Assembly: GCA_005884765.1 (NCBI GenBank)
Contig: VAZV01000061.1
Coordinates: forward strand, 1 to 32,514
Reading direction: 5' to 3'
DNA from: Alphaproteobacteria bacterium
GTDB lineage: Bacteria; Pseudomonadota; Alphaproteobacteria; Rhizobiales; Xanthobacteraceae
DNA length: 32,514 bases
The position numbers and the translations under genes are program-made. The notes beneath the pieces are model-generated. The model saw nothing but the letters and a program-made list of their open reading frames with translations, searched no databases and had not been told where the DNA came from. Positions 14,605 to 21,526 of the stretch are shown piece after piece (positions within the stretch are counted from its first letter, which is position 1; every line of letters starts with the position of its first letter).

Positions 14605-16935
14605 ATGCAGCTCGCAGCTCGGAGCGGAGAGCCCGATCAGAAAATGTCGCCGATACTTTCGGCGGCGCTGATCGATTCGCTGTTCGAGGCTCCTGGTACG
14701 GTGCTTACGGGCATCATCTTCTCGGCCATGGCTGCAACCATGACCGCGCTGAAGATGGGGCAAGGTCCGATCTGGGTATTTGTCCCGCTTCTCATCGTGG
14801 CCGGGGCTGTCCGGGCCTTCGATTTGCGGCGGTACCAGGCCCGCAAATCGACCCTGACCGCCGAAGAAGCTGCGCAATGGCAGCAGCGCTATCAGATCGG
14901 GGCGATGATCCAGGCCGCTGTGATCGGTCTGTGGTGCTCCGTCACCCTGTTGGTCAGTGACGACGCCGTTGTCCACATGATCGCTCTATCCGTCACCACC
15001 GGAATCGTGGCGGGAGCTGCGGGCAGGGCCTACGGACGGCAATCGATATTTCGTCTACAGGCCGTGCTCATGTTCGGTCCAGCCGTGATCGCGTTGGCGT
15101 TGCGTGGCACACCCTATTACATCGCGATGTCGGTCGTGTGCGCCGCATTTCTCATGGCCGTCATGCAGCTCTCGGCAAATTTACATAGGATATTTATGCG
15201 GGCGGTCGTGGCACGTGAACGCGAAGCCGCGCTCGCGGGCCAGTTCGACACGGCCCTTAACAACATGCCGCACGGGCTTTGCATGTTCCGCGCCGATGGG
15301 CGGCTCGCGGTCATGAACCACCGTTTCAGCGAAATGCTGAACCTGTCCGACGATTTCATACAGCAGGGCGCGCGCGCCGCCGACATCGTCAACGCTTGCG
15401 TGGTTGAGGGCTCGATCTCGTCTGCGAGCGGCAACATCATCCTGTCGGAGATCGAGAATGGCGAAGCGCGGGACGTCATCACCACCGATCCGGACCTCGC
15501 GAGGGGCCGCTCGCTGTCATGGACGTTCCAGCCGATGGCCGGCGGCGGCGCCGTCGTGCTGCTCGAGGATGTCACCGAGAGGCGCAACGCGGAGGCCAAG
15601 ATCAGCCATCTGGCGCGCTACGACGAGCTGACGGCGCTTCCCAACCGGGTCAATTTCCGTGACGAGATCGAGCGCCTGCTGCGCTTTCCGCACGACGCCG
15701 ACCAGCTCTCGGCACTGCTGTTCGTCGATCTCGACCAGTTCAAGCAGGTCAACGACACGCTCGGCCATCCCTGCGGCGATCAGCTCTTGTGCGCGGTCGC
15801 CGACCGCCTGCGCGAAATGCTGCGCCCGGAGGATTTCGTGGCGCGCTTCGGCGGCGACGAATTCGTGGTGTTCCAGCAGAATATCAATTCGGCCGAGGAT
15901 GCCGCTGGTCTCGCGCGCCGCATCGTCGATCATTTGAGCGAGCGCTACAAGATCGACAATCATCTGGTCGAGATCGGCGCCAGCGTCGGCATCGCGATGA
16001 CCTCGGCAGGCGTCAGCGGCGACACACTGCTGAAGAACGCCGACATGGCGCTATACCGCGCCAAGGCCGACGGTCGCGGCACCTTCTGCTTCTTCCGCGA
16101 GGAGCTGGCGCAGATCGTCGAGTCGCGCCGTGTCCTGGAACTCGACCTGCGCAAGGCGCTGGCGAACGAGGAGTTCGAGCTGTTCTACCAGCCGCTGGTC
16201 AATCTCAAGTCGGGAAAGGTCACCACCTGCGAGGCGCTGTTGCGCTGGAATCATCCGGTGCGCGGCACGGTGTCGCCGATCGATATCATTCCGGTCGCCG
16301 AAGACATGGGCCTGATCGTCGATCTCGGCCGCTGGATCCTGCGCAAGGCCTGCATGGAATGCATGAAGTGGCCGGAAGGCGTCAGCGTCGCCGTCAATTT
16401 CTCGCCGCAGCAATTCCATCAGCGCGACGTTCTGAGCGAGGTTCGCTATGCGCTCGAAATCTCAGGCCTGCCCGCGCAACGCCTGGAGATAGAGATCACC
16501 GAATCCTCGCTGTTGCGCAACACGCAGCTGACCCACGACGTGCTATCCCAGTTGCGCACCCTGGGGGTGAGAATCTCGCTCGACGATTTCGGCACCGGCT
16601 ATTCCAGCCTCAGCTATCTGCACAACTTCCCGCTGCAGAAGGTGAAGATCGATCGCTCCTTCCTGGAAGGTATCGATTCCGACCGCCCGCTGACGCTGCT
16701 GCGTGGCGTCGCGCGGCTCTCCGCCGACCTCGGCATGTCGGTGGTGGTCGAGGGCATCGAGACCAACGAGCAGCTCGAACTGATCTCGGCCGACGGCACG
16801 GTGAGCGAGGCGCAGGGGTATCTGTTCAGCCGGCCGGTACCGGCGGTGCGGATGCGACAGCTCCTGAACGCGTCGCATGGGCGGCGTGCGTCGGAAGACC
16901 AGCTGGTGGTCGTAACGTCGCGATCGATCGCCTGA
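14605..16935 (+). CDS. Membrane GGDEF-EAL cyclic-di-GMP protein
   Basis: 776 residues. The N-terminal membrane region (about 15-200) has five or six helices. A PAS-like sensor follows (about 210-325; FDTALNNMPHGLCMFRADGRLAVMNHRFSEMLNLS). The diguanylate cyclase domain (about 330-495) has intact GGDEF at 416-420 and an RPED inhibitory site at 407-410. The phosphodiesterase domain (about 505-755) has EAL at 543-545, VNFSPQQF, EITES, DDFGTGYSSLSYL, KIDRSF and VVEGIE all present. Both synthesis and breakdown of c-di-GMP are therefore possible. It lies 183 bp after tolB; a GGAACG/CGTTCC hairpin is in that space. An in-frame ATG at 14644 is an alternative start. Its place between tolB and pal is unusual. 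Confidence 0.93.
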   Translation: MQLAARSGEPDQKMSPILSAALIDSLFEAPGTVLTGIIFSAMAATMTALKMGQGPIWVFVPLLIVAGAVRAFDLRRYQARKSTLTAEEAAQWQQRYQIGAMIQAAVIGLWCSVTLLVSDDAVVHMIALSVTTGIVAGAAGRAYGRQSIFRLQAVLMFGPAVIALALRGTPYYIAMSVVCAAFLMAVMQLSANLHRIFMRAVVAREREAALAGQFDTALNNMPHGLCMFRADGRLAVMNHRFSEMLNLSDDFIQQGARAADIVNACVVEGSISSASGNIILSEIENGEARDVITTDPDLARGRSLSWTFQPMAGGGAVVLLEDVTERRNAEAKISHLARYDELTALPNRVNFRDEIERLLRFPHDADQLSALLFVDLDQFKQVNDTLGHPCGDQLLCAVADRLREMLRPEDFVARFGGDEFVVFQQNINSAEDAAGLARRIVDHLSERYKIDNHLVEIGASVGIAMTSAGVSGDTLLKNADMALYRAKADGRGTFCFFREELAQIVESRRVLELDLRKALANEEFELFYQPLVNLKSGKVTTCEALLRWNHPVRGTVSPIDIIPVAEDMGLIVDLGRWILRKACMECMKWPEGVSVAVNFSPQQFHQRDVLSEVRYALEISGLPAQRLEIEITESSLLRNTQLTHDVLSQLRTLGVRISLDDFGTGYSSLSYLHNFPLQKVKIDRSFLEGIDSDRPLTLLRGVARLSADLGMSVVVEGIETNEQLELISADGTVSEAQGYLFSRPVPAVRMRQLLNASHGRRASEDQLVVVTSRSIA

Positions 16936-17029
16936 CATTCTCCGAAAATTCCCTCGGCAGCGGACTTTATTTGCTCCGATAGCCCGATCCGACGGGTTAA
17001 CCCTAGCGGCTTGATTTGTTTGCGTTTCG

Positions 17030-17044
17030 TTAAAAGGGTGTTAA
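17030..17044 (+). promoter_or_regulatory. CtrA-type box, TTAA-N7-TTAA
   Basis: A perfect match to the alphaproteobacterial CtrA recognition pattern: TTAA at 17030-17033, seven bases, TTAA at 17041-17044. It lies 46 bp before the start codon of the FeeM-like gene and about 95 bp after the GGDEF-EAL stop. CtrA is the master cell-cycle regulator of this class; binding here is inferred. Confidence 0.55.
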
Positions 17045-17089
17045 TCTTTTTCCCACGCGCGCAAGTTGTCGGTAAAGCGGGGGTATCAG

Positions 17090-17833
17090 ATGAAGTCCGG
17101 AGCCGAACCACGGACTCCGCTCTTGGTGCGAGGGGCAGGGCTGTTAGATCGCATCGAATACCGGCTCATCGAAACTCCCGAGGAAAGAGATTCGGTCTAC
17201 TTATTGCGCTACAGGGCCTATCTGCATGGCGGGTTGATCTCGCCGTCAGAATCGAAGCGCGTCTGCGATCGTTATGATGATGCGCCCAACGTCTGGATCT
17301 TCGGCATTTTTGTCGACGGCGAACTCTGTGGTTCTTTCCGCCTCCACGTCCTGACGTCAGAATGGCGGCTATCCTATACAACTGAATTGTTCGGCGATGT
17401 GCTCCATCCTCGCCTCGATCGAGGCGAAGTTTTCATCGATCCGGCTCGCTTCGTGGCAGATCCGGAAAAAGCTCAGCGGTTTCCAGAGCTTCCCTATCTG
17501 GCGGTGCGTCTGGGCTATCTGGCATGCGATTATTTCAATGCCGACACCGGGCTCGCGATGGTGCGTACCGACCACCAGACGTTTTATCGCCGTATCTTTC
17601 TGTCCGAGGCCATCGCTGAACCGCGTCCGTTTCCAGGCTGGCATACGAAGAAGGTGGTGTTGATGGCGTCCGATTTCCCGAATGTCCGGGAAAAGATCTT
17701 GGCGCGTTTTCCCATCATGCGCTCAAGTGCTTCCGAGCGGCGGATGCTGTTCGAGCGCGCCGGCAACCTCGTTTCGTCCCGGGATGCGGTCGTCACTTCA
17801 TTCGAGCGCGCCTCGATCGTCCCCGATTCCTGA
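17090..17833 (+). CDS. FeeM-like N-acyl amino acid synthase
   Basis: 247 residues of the GNAT-like fold related to N-acyl amino acid synthase FeeM and acyl-homoserine-lactone synthases. It shows IEYRLIETPEERDSVYLLRYRAYLHGGLI near the N-terminus (like the YRYRVF start of AHL synthases). NVWIFGIFVDGELCGSFRLHVL follows, then a substrate region GEVFIDPARFVADPEKAQRFPELPYLAVRLGYLACDYFNAD and MVRTDHQTFYRRIF. FeeM joins a long acyl chain from acyl-carrier protein to an amino acid; here the amino acid and role are unknown. The start is the ATG at 17090 with GGGGG seven bases upstream; an in-frame TTG at 17066 is less likely. A perfect CtrA-type box precedes it. There is no LuxR-type partner nearby. 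Confidence 0.8.
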   Translation: MKSGAEPRTPLLVRGAGLLDRIEYRLIETPEERDSVYLLRYRAYLHGGLISPSESKRVCDRYDDAPNVWIFGIFVDGELCGSFRLHVLTSEWRLSYTTELFGDVLHPRLDRGEVFIDPARFVADPEKAQRFPELPYLAVRLGYLACDYFNADTGLAMVRTDHQTFYRRIFLSEAIAEPRPFPGWHTKKVVLMASDFPNVREKILARFPIMRSSASERRMLFERAGNLVSSRDAVVTSFERASIVPDS

Positions 17834-17862
17834 CGAATCGACTGCGGTTCCCGCCCCTGGAG

Positions 17863-17908
17863 CCTGATGCGGAAAGCGGGCACCGGTTTTCCGAAAGGTC
17901 ATGCTCAA
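17863..17908. repeat. Rhizobiales-type dispersed palindrome
   Basis: An imperfect inverted repeat, with GCCTGATGCGGAAAG on the left and CCGAAAGGTCATGCTC on the right around an ACCGG centre. It matches from memory the 'GAGCATGAT...CCGAAAACCGG' intergenic palindrome found in many Rhizobiales. It begins 30 bp after the FeeM-like stop. The remaining 300 bp up to pal hold no gene; see the separate CtrA-like site. Confidence 0.6.
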
Positions 17909-18054
17909 ACAAAATGGGTAGAGCGGACGACGATTCGAGGAAAAGTCATCGGCTCCAGGGCCAATTTGCGAGCAAGTGTTGCGCATCGGCTTCGGTTTGC
18001 GCCCTAAAAACCGCCCGACCGTCCGCACCCGGCTTGCTTCACCGTCGTGCCACA

Positions 18055-18070
18055 TTTACAACTCATTAAC
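18055..18070 (+). promoter_or_regulatory. Near-consensus CtrA-like site upstream of pal
   Basis: TTTA-N7-TTAAC, one base off the TTAA-N7-TTAAC pattern, 137 bp before the pal ATG. TTTAACC also occurs at 18149-18155. It may mark a separate pal promoter, which would be needed because the preceding genes are not tol genes. The evidence is weak on its own. Confidence 0.3.
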
Positions 18071-18206
18071 TACCGCGGTTGCTTTTCGCCGAATGGGGGC
18101 ATTTGACCGGCTCTGGCAACACCCCGTCAAGGTTGACGGAACGTTCGTTTAACCAACCCCCTGTAGACCGGATAACAGTCGAAAACGTGAGCGTGGAGGC
18201 TCCCGA

Positions 18207-18695
18207 ATGAAATACCAGATGCGTATCCTCCAGGGATTGAGGTTGGCTGCGGTGCTGTCGATAGCGCTATCGATGGGCGCCTGCGCCAACAAGAACCTCG
18301 GCGCCGATGCAATGGCGAGTGCCGCGACCCCGGGGAGCCAGCAGGATTTCGTGGTCAATGTCGGCGATCGCGTGTTCTTCGAGAGCGACCAAACCGACCT
18401 CACGCCGCAGGCGATCGCGACCCTGGAAAAGCAGGCGCAATGGCTGCAGACCTATCCGCGCTACACCTTCACCATCGAAGGCCATGCGGATGAGCGCGGA
18501 ACGCGCGAATACAACATCGCGCTCGGCGCCCGCCGCGCCCAGTCGGTCCGTACTTTCCTCGCCTCGCGCGGCATCGACGCCTCGCGGATGCGGACGATCT
18601 CTTACGGCAAGGAACGCCCGGTGGCGGTCTGCAACGACATCTCGTGCTGGTCGCAGAACCGCCGCGCGGTCACGGTCTTGAACGCCAGCTCCTAG
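18207..18695 (+). CDS. pal: Pal, peptidoglycan-associated lipoprotein
   Basis: 162 residues. It has a lipoprotein signal with lipobox MGAC and lipidated Cys26, a short Ala/Ser linker, then an OmpA-like peptidoglycan-binding domain (about 50-160) with VFFESDQTDLTPQAIATLEKQAQWL, the diaminopimelate-binding segment EGHADERGTREYNIALGARRAQ, and SYGKERPV near the end. It anchors the outer membrane to the cell wall and to TolB/TolA. GGAGG lies before the ATG. It is followed by a strong terminator, so cpoB downstream probably has its own promoter or depends on readthrough. Confidence 0.96.
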   Translation: MKYQMRILQGLRLAAVLSIALSMGACANKNLGADAMASAATPGSQQDFVVNVGDRVFFESDQTDLTPQAIATLEKQAQWLQTYPRYTFTIEGHADERGTREYNIALGARRAQSVRTFLASRGIDASRMRTISYGKERPVAVCNDISCWSQNRRAVTVLNASS

Positions 18696-18730
18696 AGGGG
18701 GCCCGCGCATCGGGCTATCGTTAAGGTTTT

Positions 18731-18759
18731 CCGGCGCCTTCGGGCGCCGGTTTTATTTT
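18731..18759 (+). terminator. Rho-independent terminator after pal
   Basis: A perfect eight-base-pair stem, CCGGCGCC (18731-18738) and GGCGCCGG (18743-18750), closed by an extra-stable TTCG tetraloop and followed by TTTTATTTT. It lies 35 bp after the pal stop and is the clearest intrinsic terminator in the window. Confidence 0.9.
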
Positions 18760-18867
18760 GGCGCACGCGGAGCCAACTCCCGTTTGTTCAGTCACAATTC
18801 TGGCGTACTCCCTTCTTCAATGTGCGGGGCTTTTCGCTTGTCTCGCCGATCTCGTCGTCAGGGCAAA

Positions 18868-19923
18868 ATGTCACGCAGATTTCCCAAAATGACCTCCGCC
18901 GTGGCCGTCGCCGCGATGCTGGCGCTCGGCTCGCAGGCATTCGCCCAGTCGGAGGATGCGGATGCGGAAATGCGCATCCAGCGGCTGGAAAACCAGTTGC
19001 GGCAACTGACCGGCCAGAACGAGGAACTGCAATTCCGCAACCGCCAGCTCGAAGAGCGCCTGAGGCAACTCGGGGATGCGCAGGCGGCTCCGGCCGGGGC
19101 GCCTGCGGCAGTGCAGGGGGGCGTCGCCGCCGCGCTACCTCCGGCGCAGGCCAACCCTGCCTATCGCCCGCCGCAACCGCAAGGCGGCTACGGACAGCCT
19201 CAGCCGGGCTATGGGCAGGCCCAGCCGGGCTATCCGCAGCAGCAGATCGCGGCTCCCGCGCCGATCGTCCAGGAACCGCCGGCAGGGACGCCGGGCCGGC
19301 GCCGCGGCGATGCCTTCGATCCCAGCCAGAACCCGAATGCCCCTGGAGCGCCGCAGGCACTCGGTGGCGGCCAGCTTCCGGTCCAGGCCGAGCCGCCGAT
19401 CGGCGCGCCAGGCGGCCGCGGGCCGGGCGAGCCGCTCGATCTCGCCAACACCGGCGCTGCGCGCTATCCGCAAAGCAGTCTGCCGCCACCGCCGCCGCGC
19501 AGCCCTGGCGGCGTCGCCCTTGCCACCGCGCCGCCCTCGCAATCGCCGCGCGACGAGTTCGATCTCGGCATCGGCTATATGCAGCGCAAGGATTATGCGC
19601 TCGCCGAAGCAACCATGAAGAACTTCGCGCAGAAATACCCGAGCGACCCGTTGCTCGCGGATTCGCAATACTGGCTCGGCGAGAGTTTCTTCCAGCGCCA
19701 GCAATATCGCGATGCGGCGGAGGCCTTTTTGGGTGTCACCACCAAATACGACAAGTCGGCGAAAGCACCGGACGCGCTACTGCGGCTCGGCCAGTCGCTC
19801 GCGGCGCTGAAGGAGAAGGAAGCGGCCTGCGCCGCGTTCGGCGAGGTGATCCGCAAATATCCCCGCGCCTCCACGGGGGTCAAAGCAACCGTGGACCGTG
19901 AGCAGAAGCGGGTGAAGTGCTAG
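18868..19923 (+). CDS. cpoB: CpoB/YbgF, Tol-Pal coordinator of cell-wall synthesis
   Basis: 351 residues. It has a signal peptide (1-26, cleavage near AFA-Q), a coiled coil at about 33-72 (EMRIQRLENQLRQLTGQNEELQFRNRQLEERLRQL) as used for trimerisation, and a long Pro/Gln/Gly-rich linker with GYGQPQPGYGQAQPGYPQQQ repeats (about 75-225). The C-terminal tetratricopeptide repeats (about 230-345) contain DLGIGYMQRKDYALAEATMKNFAQKYPSDPLLADSQYWLGESFFQRQQYRDAAEAF. CpoB acts in the periplasm with TolA and peptidoglycan synthases. The ATG at 18868 with AGGG upstream gives the proper signal peptide. A diverged second copy of the last codons exists 704 bp downstream. Confidence 0.92.
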   Translation: MSRRFPKMTSAVAVAAMLALGSQAFAQSEDADAEMRIQRLENQLRQLTGQNEELQFRNRQLEERLRQLGDAQAAPAGAPAAVQGGVAAALPPAQANPAYRPPQPQGGYGQPQPGYGQAQPGYPQQQIAAPAPIVQEPPAGTPGRRRGDAFDPSQNPNAPGAPQALGGGQLPVQAEPPIGAPGGRGPGEPLDLANTGAARYPQSSLPPPPPRSPGGVALATAPPSQSPRDEFDLGIGYMQRKDYALAEATMKNFAQKYPSDPLLADSQYWLGESFFQRQQYRDAAEAFLGVTTKYDKSAKAPDALLRLGQSLAALKEKEAACAAFGEVIRKYPRASTGVKATVDREQKRVKC

Positions 19924-19929
19924 CGCCGG
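19867..19929 (+). repeat. Direct repeat copy A: cpoB 3' end
   Basis: The last 57 bp of cpoB plus six bases after the stop. It matches 20571-20633 at 53 of 63 positions, including an identical run over the final 22 bases (19908-19929). The encoded ends are STGVKATVDREQKRVKC here and SAGVKATADREQRRVKC in the other copy. Confidence 0.85.
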
Positions 19930-19946
19930 CGAAATCGGTGATTCGG

Positions 19947-20231
19947 TCAAAAGGCTTCGGGCCATCGGCGAGCCCCGAAGATGCGGAGAATTTGCACCGT
20001 GTTGCCAACCAGGCGATACGGCACAATGAAGGTTGTCTTCGGGATCACAAGTTCGCGCGTCGCCGGGACGCGGCCCGGTCGTCCCACTTCGGGATTGCTC
20101 GGAAGTAGCGTTTCAATGGTATGGATGATGTGAAGCGCGACGCGTTATGCCGCTGCGGAATCGTCCTGTTCGATGTAGGCGCGGAGTGCGACGAGATCGC
20201 TGATTGCCTCCGGCGACCAGACCGGGGTCAC
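19947..20231 (-). pseudogene. ParE/RelE-type toxin, broken by one stop codon
   Basis: Reading leftward from the GTG at 20231, which overlaps the antitoxin stop (GTGA), gives 94 codons: VTPVWSPEAISDLVALRAYIEQ, an in-frame TAA as codon 29 (20147-20145), then RVALHIIHTIETLLPSNPEVG, VPATRELVIPKTTFIVPYRL and VQILRIFGARRWPEAF. This is the full fold of a ParE/RelE mRNA- or gyrase-targeting toxin with family-typical length and ending; only the stop interrupts it. A single base change (for example from GAA, CAA or AAA) explains it. There is no frameshift. Expression would give only a 28-residue fragment, so the toxin is presumably inactive unless read through. Confidence 0.82.
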
Positions 20232-20494
20232 GAGCGCTTAGGGATCGGCTGCTCTCGATCGCTGCCCCAGGATGCGATCCAATCCCTGACCTGCTGGTGC
20301 GGAACCCCCTCGCCACGGTCAAGAGAAGCGATCGCCTGCTTGATGCCGGAAACCTGCCATTCATTGACATCGAGATACTCGTTGATCGCTTCTGCCGCGA
20401 GAAAAGAACGGCTGCGGCCGGTATTCTTGGCCAGTCTCTCGAGACGCTTCTTGGCGACTGGATTGACCCGCACGGTGAAGGTTGTTGAGCGCAT
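20228..20494 (-). CDS. Ribbon-helix-helix (CopG-type) antitoxin
   Basis: 88 residues. The N-terminal ribbon-helix-helix reads STTFTVRVNPVAKKRLERLAKNTGRSRSFLAAEAINEYLDVNEWQVSGIKQAIASLDRGEGVPHQQVRDWIASWG, the classic antitoxin pattern in which the N-terminal half binds operator DNA and the C-terminal half (VNEWQVSGIKQAIASLDRGE) covers the toxin. I chose the ATG at 20494, because upstream codons are not conserved. The stop overlaps the start of the toxin frame by four bases, as in ParDE-type operons. The antitoxin frame is open although its toxin is broken. TGTACA-centred sequence near 20520 may be its operator. Confidence 0.85.
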   Translation of the reverse strand: MRSTTFTVRVNPVAKKRLERLAKNTGRSRSFLAAEAINEYLDVNEWQVSGIKQAIASLDRGEGVPHQQVRDWIASWGSDREQPIPKRS

Positions 20495-20570
20495 GATCTC
20501 TGTCCGCGTGCTTGCTTGTGTACAATATAGCGCAGGAACGGCCCTCGCAAGCCGGCTTTGAATCCCCGCA

Positions 20571-20633
20571 GCCTCCGCCGGCGTCAAGGCGACCGCCGAT
20601 CGTGAGCAGCGGCGGGTGAAGTGCTAGCGCCGG
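20571..20633 (+). pseudogene. Direct repeat copy B: displaced cpoB 3' end
   Basis: A second copy of the cpoB C-terminal coding end (SAGVKATADREQRRVKC and stop), 84% identical in DNA to copy A at 19867-19929. Most of the ten differences are silent or conservative, so the copy was recently under coding selection. It is cut off from any gene body: homology stops just upstream (about 20562). It brackets the antitoxin/toxin cassette on the side away from cpoB. Confidence 0.8.
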
Positions 20634-20760
20634 TACCTTCGCACTAAGGGCCTTGCGCGCTCGCTTCAACGGCGGCACCTCGGACTCGCATTCCGCCTTC
20701 GCTCCTCGAGCGACTGTAGAACGGGGCGCACTTATAAATCGACCTTGTTGTGCGGACCGG

Positions 20761-21219
20761 CTATGCCCTCTCCACCTTTGCCGCGTAGCAGCCGGGTGAA
20801 GCAAAGTGGATATGCAGATAGTCAACGTTCGACGGCGTGAGCAACCGTTCGATGACTGGTTCGACCTCTTTCCCATCAACCAATCGGTGATCGACCATCA
20901 TCCCTTTGGAGTCGAAAGCCCTCACTGCAAGCTTGCGCTTGCGAAGCTGCTCGGGGATCTCATTCACCTTGTCGTAGGTCTGATCGCCCTTGCGCACGAA
21001 AATCGCAAACCTCATCCGGTAAGGCGAGGCGACTGAGTGATGTTCGTAATTGACCAGCACGAGCTCCTCACCGGGCTGGGAGTCCGTGAGGCTGACCCGG
21101 CAGGGATAATTGCCGTCGGCGATGCGACGCACGCCGCCTACGGCTGCAAGATCGGCATCGGGCAGATCGAAGAGATGGGTGAACTCATTCGCCGGTAGTC
21201 CAACGATGCGAAAGTTCAT
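20761..21219 (-). CDS. DUF1203 domain protein
   Basis: 152 residues matching the DUF1203 pattern: N-terminal FRIVGLPANEFTHLFDLPDADLAAVGGVRRIADGNYPCRVSLTDSQPGEELVLVNYEHHSVASPYRMRFAIFVRKG, and the C-terminal VEPVIERLLTPSNVDYLHIHFASPGCYAAKVER with its HIHFA strand. Family proteins are about 150 residues and cytoplasmic; the function is unknown. GGAGC lies seven bases before the start, supporting the ATG at 21219. It stands alone: leftward, and divergent from the dehydrogenase gene about 300 bp away. Confidence 0.85.
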   Translation of the reverse strand: MNFRIVGLPANEFTHLFDLPDADLAAVGGVRRIADGNYPCRVSLTDSQPGEELVLVNYEHHSVASPYRMRFAIFVRKGDQTYDKVNEIPEQLRKRKLAVRAFDSKGMMVDHRLVDGKEVEPVIERLLTPSNVDYLHIHFASPGCYAAKVERA

Positions 21220-21526
21220 GTTGGTGCTCCATTTTTAGCGCGACCACCTTCGCACCCGCGGCCCACCCAAGCCACCCGATTCCCGAAAACCCTTTTTGGG
21301 TTGCCGTCGGCGTGCACCGAACCGGGGTTCATTCGGCTAGTCCGATGATATCCGCCCTCCGAAAAGCGACCAAATTCCGCATCGCAGCGAATGATGCGAC
21401 GTGCCAGATTCCGGCATGGCGGCCGTCAAGGCTTTTGCGTACTCTTGCCGATGAGTTCCGGTGTTTGGCGTTAGGTCTCCTTCGACAACGCTCCCGCGCT
21501 TTAGGTCGATTGGAGGGCGAGCACGC
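21220..21526. other. Divergent intergenic region, nothing recognised
   Basis: About 307 bp between the DUF1203 gene and the alpha-hydroxy-acid dehydrogenase. It contains a small AACCC-TTTTT-GGGTT hairpin at 21288-21302. No convincing -35/-10 pair or gene was seen; overlapping frames here are short and lack family features. Confidence 0.5.

Noticed and set aside
15789..16982. 397-codon alternative frame in the GGDEF-EAL gene
   Set aside because: Overlaps intact GGDEF and EAL motifs in the real frame; composition is Arg-rich and featureless.
18822..19901. 359-codon alternative frame over cpoB
   Set aside because: The overlapping frame has the signal peptide, coiled coil and TPR repeats; this one is an Arg/Ala shadow.
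21288..21302. AACCC-TTTTT-GGGTT hairpin as a terminator
   Set aside because: Short stem between divergent gene starts, no T-run after it and no transcript expected to end there.
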